Below are positions 1 to 6,536 of a DNA stretch of 7,957 nt, piece by piece. Origin of the DNA: CAYMSF01 sp964542255 (GTDB taxonomy: Bacteria; Verrucomicrobiota; Lentisphaeria; Victivallales; Victivallaceae). Below the pieces are notes generated by a model. It saw nothing but the letters and a program-made list of their open reading frames with translations. It was not told where the DNA came from and did not search any database. Made by a program: the position numbers and the translations under genes. The stretch lies in contig CAZITV010000108.1 of assembly GCA_964542255.1 (NCBI GenBank), positions 1 through 7,957 of the forward strand, written 5' to 3'. Position 1 is the stretch's first letter, and each line of letters starts with the position of its first letter.

Positions 1-53
1 TATTTACCGTATTTGCCTGGGATTATGCAGTATCCGGAAAATTGCCGTGCAGT

Positions 54-401
54 TTATTGCTTGGCGGCGGCAGCAGGCTTGGCGGCAGCAGCTTTGTTGT
101 CTTCGATTTGCCTGGTAATTTCGTTATAGGAATTTAATAGCAGGCGCATCTCTTTTTTATTATCAACCTTGAGCGAAAGCTCTTTATGCAGGGCGATAAT
201 TTGTTTGTGCAGCCGCAGCAGCGCCGGATCTTTTTTGATAATTTCAATGCGGAGTTTATACATCTCCAGCGCGAGCTTCTTTTCTTGTTCTTCCAGTTCT
301 TTAAGTTTATTATTATCCGCGGGCTGCGCCGGTTCATTAGCGGCATAAACCGCTCCGAACAAGCCGCAGGCGAACACTATGGTCAGCAATAATTTTTTCA
401 T
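54..401 (-). CDS. Small secreted coiled-coil protein, unknown function (115 aa)
   Basis: I do not recognise this protein as a named family. Residues 1-20 form a clear Sec signal peptide: a Lys-Lys start, a hydrophobic core LLLTIVFACGLFG, and an AxA-type site AVYA with probable cleavage before Ala21. The mature part is strongly charged and almost certainly helical (about residues 30-100, rich in Glu, Lys and Leu, with ELEEQEKKLALEMYKL near its start), so it is probably a periplasmic coiled coil. It ends in an Ala/Lys tail (AAAAKPAAAAKQ). I start it at the internal ATG at 401 because the frame upstream (to 464) would put 21 non-signal-like residues before the signal peptide. A modest CAGG Shine-Dalgarno lies about 9 bases before this ATG. 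It follows dxs by 112 bases with its own candidate promoter. A Skp/OmpH-like chaperone is a superficial resemblance only. Confidence 0.72.
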   Translation of the reverse strand: MKKLLLTIVFACGLFGAVYAANEPAQPADNNKLKELEEQEKKLALEMYKLRIEIIKKDPALLRLHKQIIALHKELSLKVDNKKEMRLLLNSYNEITRQIEDNKAAAAKPAAAAKQ

Positions 402-482
402 ATCAATCAGCCTGTATTTATTGTATGTGCCAGGTACGCGGCAAAACGCTGAATGCAAAAACAACTTGATGATCAGCCCTAT

Positions 483-511
483 AAGATAGACGAACTTTGG
501 GCAAAAATCAA
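483..511 (-). promoter_or_regulatory. Candidate sigma70-type promoter for the small secreted protein
   Basis: On the minus strand TTGATT (511-506; 4/6 match to the -35 consensus) is followed after exactly 17 bases by TATCTT (488-483; 4/6 match to the -10 consensus). It sits just after the dxs stop codon and would give a leader of roughly 75 bases before the ATG at 401. The match is moderate and the region is AT-rich, so this is a suggestion only. Confidence 0.35.
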
Positions 512-513
512 TG

Positions 514-2400
514 TTACTTCTGCGTCTGGCGTAAGGTTAACGCAATTTTTTCGGCAATTGCCTCCGGTGTAAAATCATAATGCCGCCGGATCTCGTCAGG
601 ATTGCCGTGCGGAATAATCTCATTGCCCCAGCCGATATGCATTACCCCGTGCCGGTTGCAATTAATCAGCAGTTCGTCAACCACCGAGGCGATGCCGCCG
701 CAGGATTGCGTATCCTCAAGTGTTACAAGCAGCATCGTTTCTGCCTGTTTTAACAGCAAATCACGGTCAAATGGAACAATAAAACGCGGATTAACCACGG
801 CGGCGCAAACCGCAAATTTTTCTTGAAGAATCGCCGCGGTTGCCAGCGCGGTATAACTTTCGCGGCCGCAGCCCCAAATGGCAACAGTTTCGCCGGCGCG
901 CAGCAATTCCGCCCGTCCTGCCGGCAAAATTTCCGCTGCCTCAGATTGATCAAATAACTGTCCGGAACCGCCGCGCGGATAGCGTATTGCCACCGGTGAT
1001 TGTAACGCATAAGCCGTAAAAATCATCGCGCGCAGTTCATTTTCATCTTTGGGCATCATAATCGTCAAATTCGGCAGTCCGCGCAGAAAGGCGAGGTCGT
1101 GAATCCCGTGATGAGTTGGCCCATCCTCGACTACGCCGGCACGGTCCAGACAGAATATTACCGGCAGATTTTGCAGGCAGACATCGTGAAATACGCAATC
1201 CAAAGCGCGCTGCAGAAACGTACAATACATCGCCACCACCGGACGCAAACCTGACGCTGCCATCCCGGCGGCAAATACCACCGCGTGTTCTTCCGCGATT
1301 CCAACATCATAAAACCGTTCCGGATACCGGCAGACAAAATCATTTAATCCGGTGCCGGAACTCATGGCTGGCGTGATTGCCACTACTGCTTTTTCACGTT
1401 TTGCCAGTTCCAGCATGGTTTTGCCGAATGCCAGCGAGAAAGTTGTTCCGGTTTTAGTATGACCTTCACCGGTTAGCGGATTAAATGCGGATAGTCCGTG
1501 AAATTTCTCCGGAGCTTCTTCAGCCGGGCTGTATCCACGGCCTTTTTCCGTAATTACGTGCACAATAACCGGGCGGTGAAATTCTTTGACGCTCTCCAGG
1601 GTGCGCACCAGTTCACCAAAATCATGTCCATTGATTGGACCAATATAACGCAATCCCAGCTCTTCAAAAAACACTCCCGGCAAAAACATGCTTTTGGTCG
1701 CTTCTTCCAACCGCTGAATGCCGCGCCTGATCTCACCGCCGTGCGGTAACTTTTTTAACATCATCTTGGCCAATGCTTTGAAACGATTGTAGCCGCGGCC
1801 GGAAATGATGCGGTTGAGATACGATGGAATGGCACCAACGTTTTCAGAAATGGACATTTTATTGTCATTCAGTACGATAATCATTTCACGGGTATTATCG
1901 CGGACGTTGTTGAGTCCTTCAAGTGAAATTCCGCAATTTAGCGCGCCATCGCCGAGAACCGCGACAACTTTTCTGCCGTCACCGGATTTTTCTGCCGCCA
2001 CTGCCATTCCCAGCGCTGCCGAAATCGCGGTGCCGGCGTGACCCGCCCCAAAACAGTCATAGCTGGATTCTTGTGTCGAAAGAAACCCCAGGCAGCCATT
2101 GTAACTGCGCAACGTTTTGAAAAAATCTTTGCGTCCGGTTAGTATTTTATGGATGTAAGCCTGATGTCCGACATCCCACACTAATTTATCTTTTGGGGTA
2201 TTGAAAACATAATGCAGCGCAATCGTCAATTCTACGACGCCGAGATTTGGCGCCAAATGTCCGCCCTGTGCCGCGACGGTTTCAATAATCAGTGTCCGGA
2301 TTTCCTGCGCCAGCTGCGGCAACTGCTCCATGCGCAGTTTTCTCAGGTCAGCCGGAATATCTATACCATCCAGCAGTTTTTTATCAGATGAATCAGTCAT
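514..2400 (-). CDS. dxs: 1-deoxy-D-xylulose-5-phosphate synthase
   Basis: This cytoplasmic, thiamine-diphosphate-dependent enzyme condenses pyruvate and glyceraldehyde-3-phosphate to DXP. That is the first step of the MEP isoprenoid pathway, and the product is also a precursor for thiamine and pyridoxal. At 628 aa it is full length (E. coli Dxs is 620). The N-terminal domain has GGHLAPNLGVVELT with His48, WDVGHQAYIHKILTGR (75-90), GAGHAGTAIS (118-127), and the ThDP/Mg motif GDG (150-152) ending in LNDNKMSIS (177-185). The central domain has DVGIAEEHAV with Glu370 at the catalytic glutamate position, and LDRAGVVEDGPTHHG (418-432). The C-terminal transketolase domain closes the protein. The ATG at 2400 is needed to keep the conserved LRKLRMEQLPQL opening, but no good Shine-Dalgarno precedes it. 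Neighbours are unrelated in function; usual partners such as ispA or xseB are absent here. Confidence 0.97.
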   Translation of the reverse strand: MTDSSDKKLLDGIDIPADLRKLRMEQLPQLAQEIRTLIIETVAAQGGHLAPNLGVVELTIALHYVFNTPKDKLVWDVGHQAYIHKILTGRKDFFKTLRSYNGCLGFLSTQESSYDCFGAGHAGTAISAALGMAVAAEKSGDGRKVVAVLGDGALNCGISLEGLNNVRDNTREMIIVLNDNKMSISENVGAIPSYLNRIISGRGYNRFKALAKMMLKKLPHGGEIRRGIQRLEEATKSMFLPGVFFEELGLRYIGPINGHDFGELVRTLESVKEFHRPVIVHVITEKGRGYSPAEEAPEKFHGLSAFNPLTGEGHTKTGTTFSLAFGKTMLELAKREKAVVAITPAMSSGTGLNDFVCRYPERFYDVGIAEEHAVVFAAGMAASGLRPVVAMYCTFLQRALDCVFHDVCLQNLPVIFCLDRAGVVEDGPTHHGIHDLAFLRGLPNLTIMMPKDENELRAMIFTAYALQSPVAIRYPRGGSGQLFDQSEAAEILPAGRAELLRAGETVAIWGCGRESYTALATAAILQEKFAVCAAVVNPRFIVPFDRDLLLKQAETMLLVTLEDTQSCGGIASVVDELLINCNRHGVMHIGWGNEIIPHGNPDEIRRHYDFTPEAIAEKIALTLRQTQK

Positions 2401-2486
2401 TTATCAATACCGCAGTTAAACTTAAAATATTCTACCGCAACGGGCAGTAGTCCCTAAGATAGCTGTCTGATTCATTTTTTCAATGC

Positions 2487-2516
2487 ATTATACCGTTGCC
2501 GTAATCAAAATAATAA
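2487..2516 (-). promoter_or_regulatory. Candidate promoter for dxs
   Basis: A perfect TATAAT is present on the minus strand at 2492-2487, with a poor -35 (TTATTA, 2516-2511, 18-base spacer, 3/6 match). It would start transcription near 2480, leaving a leader of about 80 bases before the dxs ATG. The surrounding 163-base gap (2401-2563) is AT-rich, so a chance -10 match is possible. I see no convincing terminator for the upstream cluster in this gap, so read-through into dxs cannot be excluded. Confidence 0.3.
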
Positions 2517-2563
2517 TAAAGAAAATGGTAATTATAAATTATTGCGGTTTTTGATTGTATTGG

Positions 2564-3181
2564 CTACTGCCGTTGCAGCGCTGCAGGAGGTTGAAGTTTA
2601 TATTTTTTCTCTTTAAGCATTTTTTGCAGTTCCAGCGTCGTATTTACCACTAAATTACTTTCTTTTTTTGCTATGTCTGCTATTGGCGCATCAATCTCTT
2701 CGCCCGCGCTATTTTTAACTTTTTCAAAAAAGTTTATCCATTCCAGTTTAAAATTGGTGCCGTCAGGAGTCAGTTTTCCAACAAAAAAGTTAGGCCGCAG
2801 CAGCCACATCGAATCTTCAGCGTATTGACCCTGATCAACCAATTTTTTTACATCGGCGCACAGTACTAAATACATATCATTGTCAATTTTGAATGCCCCG
2901 CCAATCAGCGGCACTAATTTTTTACATTCATTCTTGCGTGTTGCGGTGGCAGTGATTTGCAGAAATTCTAAAGATTTCCCTTTGTCATCCCGTGCCCATA
3001 CCGCTTCACCGGTATAGACTGCCTGGTTGAATTCGGTCTTCCACTTGCCAATCAATGCGCGGTTGGTCTCACTGTCCAGCTCTTTGGCATCACCAACCGG
3101 CGGATTTAGCAGCGGTTCAACCATACAGCCTGTTCCGGCAACTGCCATAATTGCGAGCAGCATAATATTTTTCCACATCAT
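2564..3181 (-). CDS. Putative lipoprotein, unknown function (205 aa)
   Basis: I do not recognise a named family. Residues 3-18 form a short hydrophobic signal sequence (WKNIMLLAIMAVAGTG) ending at Cys19, so this is probably a lipoprotein, although GTGC is a weak lipobox. The mature part has a Trp-rich, probably beta-rich body: ALIGKWKTEF (42-51), GEAVWARDDKG (59-69), NDMYLVLCAD (101-110), and MWLLRPNFFVGKLTPDG (125-141) followed by LEWINFF (146-152). A helical Lys-rich tail runs from about residue 180. The reading frame is open upstream to 3364, but that part is antisense-like noise overlapping the FHA gene. The real start is one of two tandem ATGs (3181 or 3178), preceded by GAGGT at 3191-3187; spacing favours the second ATG slightly. 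It begins 19 bases after the FHA stop, so the two are probably co-transcribed. Confidence 0.75.
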   Translation of the reverse strand: MMWKNIMLLAIMAVAGTGCMVEPLLNPPVGDAKELDSETNRALIGKWKTEFNQAVYTGEAVWARDDKGKSLEFLQITATATRKNECKKLVPLIGGAFKIDNDMYLVLCADVKKLVDQGQYAEDSMWLLRPNFFVGKLTPDGTNFKLEWINFFEKVKNSAGEEIDAPIADIAKKESNLVVNTTLELQKMLKEKKYKLQPPAALQRQ

Positions 3182-3200
3182 TTCAGACCTCGATAATTTG

Positions 3201-3611
3201 TTAATGTTTGGGATTGTTTTCTGTAATGATTTCCAGCATCGCGGTGCGGAAACCTTTGCCTTCATCCATTTCGTCCGCCAGCTCATTGAGAATGTCCTGG
3301 GTGGTTTTAGCCGGCAGTACTTCCAAATAGATAAAGCGGTGACCAGCAGCAATAATGATATCATTGTGCCGCAGCAGCGCTGTTTCGTTATTTAATATTT
3401 TGCTGTTATGCCAGGTGTGGTTGCGCGCGCCTAAATCAATCAGCGTGAAGTGGGTTGCATCATCACCGGTAACGGCAAAATGTTCGCGGCTGACCTCACT
3501 ATCCAATAACTGGAATTCGCAGTGTTCGCCCCTGCCAATAATATACATTGTTCCGGGTGTCAGTTGAAAAAACTTTTTTGTTCCATGGTCATTGTATTGC
3601 AGATATGGCAT
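3201..3611 (-). CDS. FHA (forkhead-associated) domain protein, 136 aa
   Basis: FHA domains bind phosphothreonine peptides and serve as adaptors in Ser/Thr-kinase signalling and in secretion systems. Visible signature: IIGRG (24-28, the first conserved Gly-Arg), SEVSREHF (38-45, the Ser-Arg-x-His core), IDLGARNHTWHN (58-69), matching the SxNGTxxN region but with His in place of Gly, and HNDIIIAAGHRFIYLEV (82-98, the closing strands). A short acidic helical tail (about 103-136) follows and resembles no known domain. There is no signal peptide or membrane segment, so it is cytoplasmic. It starts 9 bases after the Memo-AMMECR1 stop, with an AGG eight bases ahead of the ATG that overlaps that stop codon; this suggests translational coupling. 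No Ser/Thr kinase is visible in this window, so its phospho-partner is unknown. Confidence 0.88.
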   Translation of the reverse strand: MPYLQYNDHGTKKFFQLTPGTMYIIGRGEHCEFQLLDSEVSREHFAVTGDDATHFTLIDLGARNHTWHNSKILNNETALLRHNDIIIAAGHRFIYLEVLPAKTTQDILNELADEMDEGKGFRTAMLEIITENNPKH

Positions 3612-3620
3612 AGCGGCCGC

Positions 3621-5135
3621 CTAATGTTTTATGGTTTTATCGTTAAATATATTGGCTTGAAATGTCTTGAATTTTGCGCCGTCGCGCCAGGCGTTGGCGG
3701 ACAATCCAGCTTTTAATGCCAAATTGTCGAGCATCTCGTCGCGGCTCCAGCCTTGTTCCGGTGCCACCTGGGGCAGAAATACCGCTGTGCATCCCGCTTT
3801 CAGCAGAATAACCCCATCGCGTCCCACTACAATATCGCGGTAGGAATCTACTGTCTGCGGCGGTGTCAGCACGGATATTTCAATTTCCAATTCCTCAAGC
3901 TCGTCATCAGTAACCGGTGAAAACCGCCAGTCTTTGAAGGCGGCATTCAATGCTTGTGCCGCGACCGCCTGGTACAGCGGCCGTGACGGCAGTATCTCGC
4001 CAATGCAGCCGCGCAGTTTGCCGTTGCAGCGCAGGGTCACAAATACACCGCGGTTTTCATTTAATCCCGGCGAAATATCCGCTAATAATTTTTCCGGACT
4101 GGGTGTTTTATTGCCGTTCAACTGTTCACTGATTACTTTCCCGGCAAGTGCGAGCAGCGCTGATTTTTCGGCATCGGTGAGCGCTGCCGCGGTATCGTCC
4201 GGGCCGGAGTCTGCCGGCGTTTGCCAGGAACCGCTGAAAACGATTGACGCATAGCTTACGGAACGCTCGAAATCTCCTGTCATTCTGCCTGAAGTATCAT
4301 ATTTTATTAACTCGCCTTTGCTGTCCGGCGGCAGCAGTTTTAGCAGTAATTTTATGGGAGCCTGCCCGCAAATTGTTGCTTCGGTGCGGTCAAGGTATTC
4401 GGAAAATTGTTTGTATTCGCGCTTTGTAATTGCGTTGATTGCCTCTTGATCCAGCGCAGTCAGATTTTTTGCGGTTTGTCCATCCTGCGGGAATGGGGTA
4501 TAGCCGTAATCTTTGCCGTAATGGGTAAAATCTGAACTGGCAATGATAATTGTATTTTTATCCAGCAGCGGCATTAACGCCGCCGCGATTTCACTAACCG
4601 AGCTATCGCTGAGCTGTCCCACCACGACCGGCACTATTTTGAAATCCTTCAGCACCATTTGCAGCAGCGGCAGTTGTATATCTACGCTGTGCTCGGTAAT
4701 ATGAGCACGCGGAATAAATTTACAGAAGCTATGCTGCCGCAGTTTGTCGGCAAATTCCTGGTCAATGGGTATTTCTCCCAGCACTGTGGCAATATGTGTC
4801 GCGGTAGGAATAGTGATAACATCACGTATTCCGGCAGTGTGCGACGGTCCGAGGATTACCACCCGCTTAACTTGGGTATTTAAAGCTTTTATTCCGTATG
4901 CAGCGACCGCACCGGAATAGCTGTATCCGGCGTGGGGCTGAATTAGCGCGATTACATTCCCGCTGGTTTTCTGCTCCGGCACTGCCGCCAGAAAATCTTT
5001 AAGCGTTTTAGTCAGTTCTTCAGGGTTGTTTGAATACCAGCGCCCCGCCAGCGGTGAATAAAATACTAGTTTTTCTGCCGCGCCGCCCAATATCGCGGCG
5101 GCAGTGAGTAACGTGATAATAATGAAATATTTCAT
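3621..5135 (-). CDS. Exported Memo-AMMECR1 fusion (AmmeMemoRadiSam proteins B and A in one chain), 504 aa
   Basis: This joins two families that recur as partners of a radical SAM enzyme. Residues 1-20 are a Sec-type signal peptide (MKYFIIITLLTAAAILGGAA), placing the protein outside the cytoplasm. Residues about 25-303 are a Memo domain: QPHAGYSYSGAV with His68, LGPSHT with His99, SSDFTHYG with His205, and CGQAPI with Cys256. These correspond to the metal-site His and Cys residues of human MEMO1. Residues about 318-500 are an AMMECR1 domain with its hallmark LRGCIG (374-379), then AAFKDWRFSP and LEIEISVLTPP. Memo and AMMECR1 are usually separate proteins or a fusion; the exact chemistry is unknown. 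The frame also allows a GTG start at 5144, but the ATG at 5135 overlaps the upstream TGA as ATGA and gives a cleaner signal peptide. An AGGA at 5150-5147 lies 11 bases ahead. Confidence 0.93.
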   Translation of the reverse strand: MKYFIIITLLTAAAILGGAAEKLVFYSPLAGRWYSNNPEELTKTLKDFLAAVPEQKTSGNVIALIQPHAGYSYSGAVAAYGIKALNTQVKRVVILGPSHTAGIRDVITIPTATHIATVLGEIPIDQEFADKLRQHSFCKFIPRAHITEHSVDIQLPLLQMVLKDFKIVPVVVGQLSDSSVSEIAAALMPLLDKNTIIIASSDFTHYGKDYGYTPFPQDGQTAKNLTALDQEAINAITKREYKQFSEYLDRTEATICGQAPIKLLLKLLPPDSKGELIKYDTSGRMTGDFERSVSYASIVFSGSWQTPADSGPDDTAAALTDAEKSALLALAGKVISEQLNGNKTPSPEKLLADISPGLNENRGVFVTLRCNGKLRGCIGEILPSRPLYQAVAAQALNAAFKDWRFSPVTDDELEELEIEISVLTPPQTVDSYRDIVVGRDGVILLKAGCTAVFLPQVAPEQGWSRDEMLDNLALKAGLSANAWRDGAKFKTFQANIFNDKTIKH

Positions 5136-5323
5136 CCTTGCCACTTTCCTGGTTTTTGCAGTAAACTTTGGTTTATCGGAACTATTTTACCCGGATATTC
5201 AGTGCCGCGCTCTGCTCTGTTGACGCGCCGGAACGGCACCAAAACTTTCGAGATTAGACCGAAGGAAGAGCATCCAACGGCAAATAACGTCAGCAGTTTA
5301 ACAAAATCACGCCGCTTGATCAT
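5132..5323 (-). CDS. Tat-signal mini-protein coupled to AmmeMemoRadiSam genes, 63 aa
   Basis: This tiny gene sits between the radical SAM and Memo-AMMECR1 genes. It starts with MIKRRDFVKLLTLFAVGC: KRRDFVK fits the twin-arginine export motif (RRxFLK), followed by a short hydrophobic stretch. Cys18 in AVGC could be a lipobox (Tat lipoprotein); this is inference. The remaining residues are basic (FRRVNRAERG) and end in a Gly/Pro-rich tail, YPGKIVPINQSLLQKPGKW with QG at the terminus. The ATG at 5323 is chosen because it overlaps the radical SAM stop as ATGA and has GGAG (5334-5331) seven bases upstream. The longer frame to 5362 has no such site. Its own TGA overlaps the ATG of the next gene in the same way. 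No enzymatic domain is possible at this size; it may be a partner, membrane tether or substrate of the system, or just a decayed leader. Confidence 0.8.
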   Translation of the reverse strand: MIKRRDFVKLLTLFAVGCSSFGLISKVLVPFRRVNRAERGTEYPGKIVPINQSLLQKPGKWQG

Positions 5324-6297
5324 TGCCATACTCCGTAAATTTTTTGACCGCATTTCGGACATTGCTCATTTTTTATAACGTTTGCAGTAACAACATAACC
5401 CGCGCGGCGCACTAATTCAAATTTACAGCCGGGACAATAGGTGTTTAACCACTCTTCACGGAGAATATTGCCGGCATAAACATAGGATAAACCGGCGGCA
5501 AGGGCAATATCGCGCGCCCGGCCAAGCGTTTCGTCCGGTGTCGGCGGTAAATTCCGCATCCGGTAGCGCGGCACAAAACGCGAAAAATGCACCGGAATTT
5601 CTTTGCCCAAATTATTTACAACCCATTTTGCCAAATCCTCCAATAACTTGTCCTGGTCATTTAATCCCGGTATAATCAGATTGGTTATTTCCAATTCCAC
5701 ATTCATCTCTTTGGCAAGAACCAGTGAATCCAGTACCGGCCGAAGCGTACCGCCGCATACATCACGGTAAAATTTGTCGGAATAAGCTTTTAAATCAATG
5801 TTCGCGGCGTGAATGTGACGGCAGAGTTCACGAAACGGCGCACGGTTAATGTAGCCGGCTGTAACCAGCACATTTTTCAGCCCGGCATCGCTGGCGGCAA
5901 TGCTGCAGTCCAGCGTGTACTCGTAAAATACCAGCGGCTCCGTATAGGTGTAGGCAATCCCCGGACAGCGGTATTTTTGTGCCATTTTGATCAACGCTGC
6001 CGGCGGAACATGATGTGCATCAACTTGATCCGGGGTCTCCTGTGAAATCTCCCAGTTCTGACAAAAGCTGCAGTGCAGATTGCAGCCGGCAGTTGCTACG
6101 GACAAGACTTTACTACCGGGAAGAAAGTGAAAGAGCGGTTTTTTTTCTACCGGGTCAAGATTGATGGCGCAGGGAAAACCATAGGTTACTGCCAGCAACC
6201 GCCCGTCAAGGTTTACGCGAATCCGGCAATCCCCGCTTTCACCAGGACGAATCACGCAATATTTCGGACATAGTTCGCATTGTATCGTATTCGACAT
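5320..6297 (-). CDS. amrS: AmmeMemoRadiSam system radical SAM enzyme (PflA/AmrS-like), 325 aa
   Basis: This is a cytoplasmic radical S-adenosylmethionine enzyme that uses a [4Fe-4S] cluster to start radical chemistry on an unidentified substrate. The core motif is AGCNLHCSFCQNW, with Cys72, Cys76 and Cys79 as the CxxxCxxC cluster ligands. Family hallmarks follow: GIAYTYTEP (113-121), ITNLIIPGLND (204-214) and PVHFSRFVPRYRM (235-247). An N-terminal Cys set (Cys7, Cys10, Cys14, Cys24) precedes the core. The C-terminus has two CxxC pairs (YCPGC 287-291, CPKCG 313-317) that look like a zinc-ribbon or rubredoxin-like knuckle. The ATG at 6297 is preceded by AAGAGG at 6310-6305, seven bases upstream; the TTG at 6321 is less likely. 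It heads the cluster and shares ATGA with the Tat mini-protein. The symbol follows the AmrS name used for this family; a PflA-type activase is the nearest alternative. Confidence 0.92.
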   Translation of the reverse strand: MSNTIQCELCPKYCVIRPGESGDCRIRVNLDGRLLAVTYGFPCAINLDPVEKKPLFHFLPGSKVLSVATAGCNLHCSFCQNWEISQETPDQVDAHHVPPAALIKMAQKYRCPGIAYTYTEPLVFYEYTLDCSIAASDAGLKNVLVTAGYINRAPFRELCRHIHAANIDLKAYSDKFYRDVCGGTLRPVLDSLVLAKEMNVELEITNLIIPGLNDQDKLLEDLAKWVVNNLGKEIPVHFSRFVPRYRMRNLPPTPDETLGRARDIALAAGLSYVYAGNILREEWLNTYCPGCKFELVRRAGYVVTANVIKNEQCPKCGQKIYGVWQ

Positions 6298-6304
6298 TGC
6301 AGTG

Positions 6305-6310
6305 CCTCTT
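6305..6310 (-). promoter_or_regulatory. Ribosome binding site of the radical SAM gene
   Basis: AAGAGG on the minus strand lies seven bases before the ATG at 6297. It decides that start over the in-frame TTG at 6321, which has no comparable site ahead of it. Confidence 0.65.
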
Positions 6311-6330
6311 AAACAAACCAATATCCAGTG

Positions 6331-6358
6331 AATATAATCAGCTAATGTAAAAATACAA
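6331..6358 (-). promoter_or_regulatory. Candidate promoter of the AmmeMemoRadiSam cluster
   Basis: On the minus strand TTGTAT (6358-6353; 3/6 match to the -35) is followed after 16 bases by TATATT (6336-6331; 5/6 match to the -10). Transcription would begin near 6324, about 27 bases before the radical SAM ATG, with the AAGAGG ribosome site in between. It lies in the AT-rich stretch between the tandem repeat and the gene, the natural place for the operon promoter. Confidence 0.5.
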
Positions 6359-6421
6359 ACCTTGAAACCGCCGGGCTACTCCGTGCGACTGAGAGCGCTA
6401 CCGCGCTGCCACCAATCAGCC

Positions 6422-6511
6422 GACAAGTCCGACACATCCGACAAGTCCGACAAGTCCGACAAGTCCGACACATCCGACACATCCGACACATCCGACAAGT
6501 CCGACACGTCT
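6422..6511. repeat. 9-bp tandem repeat array (about 10 units)
   Basis: Ten adjacent 9-base units occur, of two alternating forms, GACAAGTCC and GACACATCC, in the order A B A A A B B B A, then a degenerate GACACGTCT. GACAAAACA follows as a decayed unit, and the N gap begins 15 bases after the last clear unit. The two forms differ only at bases 5-7 (AGT versus CAT), and the constant part is GACA-TCC. There are no spacers, so this is a minisatellite and not a CRISPR. Copy number in the living genome is uncertain because the array sits beside an assembly gap. Confidence 0.93.
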
Positions 6512-6526
6512 GACAAAACACGGTTG

Positions 6527-6536
6527 NNNNNNNNNN
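6527..6536. other. Assembly gap (10 Ns)
   Basis: Ten consecutive N bases follow the tandem repeat array. A round number of Ns is normally a scaffolding placeholder, so the true length and content of this stretch are unknown. The repeat may well continue through it. Confidence 0.98.

Noticed and set aside
3182..3364. N-terminal extension of the lipoprotein frame by 61 residues
   Set aside because: It overlaps the FHA gene in another frame, has no signal-like start, and a GAGGT ribosome site sits just before the ATG pair at 3181/3178.
3027..3395. 122-aa plus-strand frame antisense to the lipoprotein and FHA genes
   Set aside because: It is the complement of two well-supported genes and shows no domain or ribosome site of its own.
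6422..6511. CRISPR array
   Set aside because: Units are 9 bases long with no spacers between them, and no cas genes are present.
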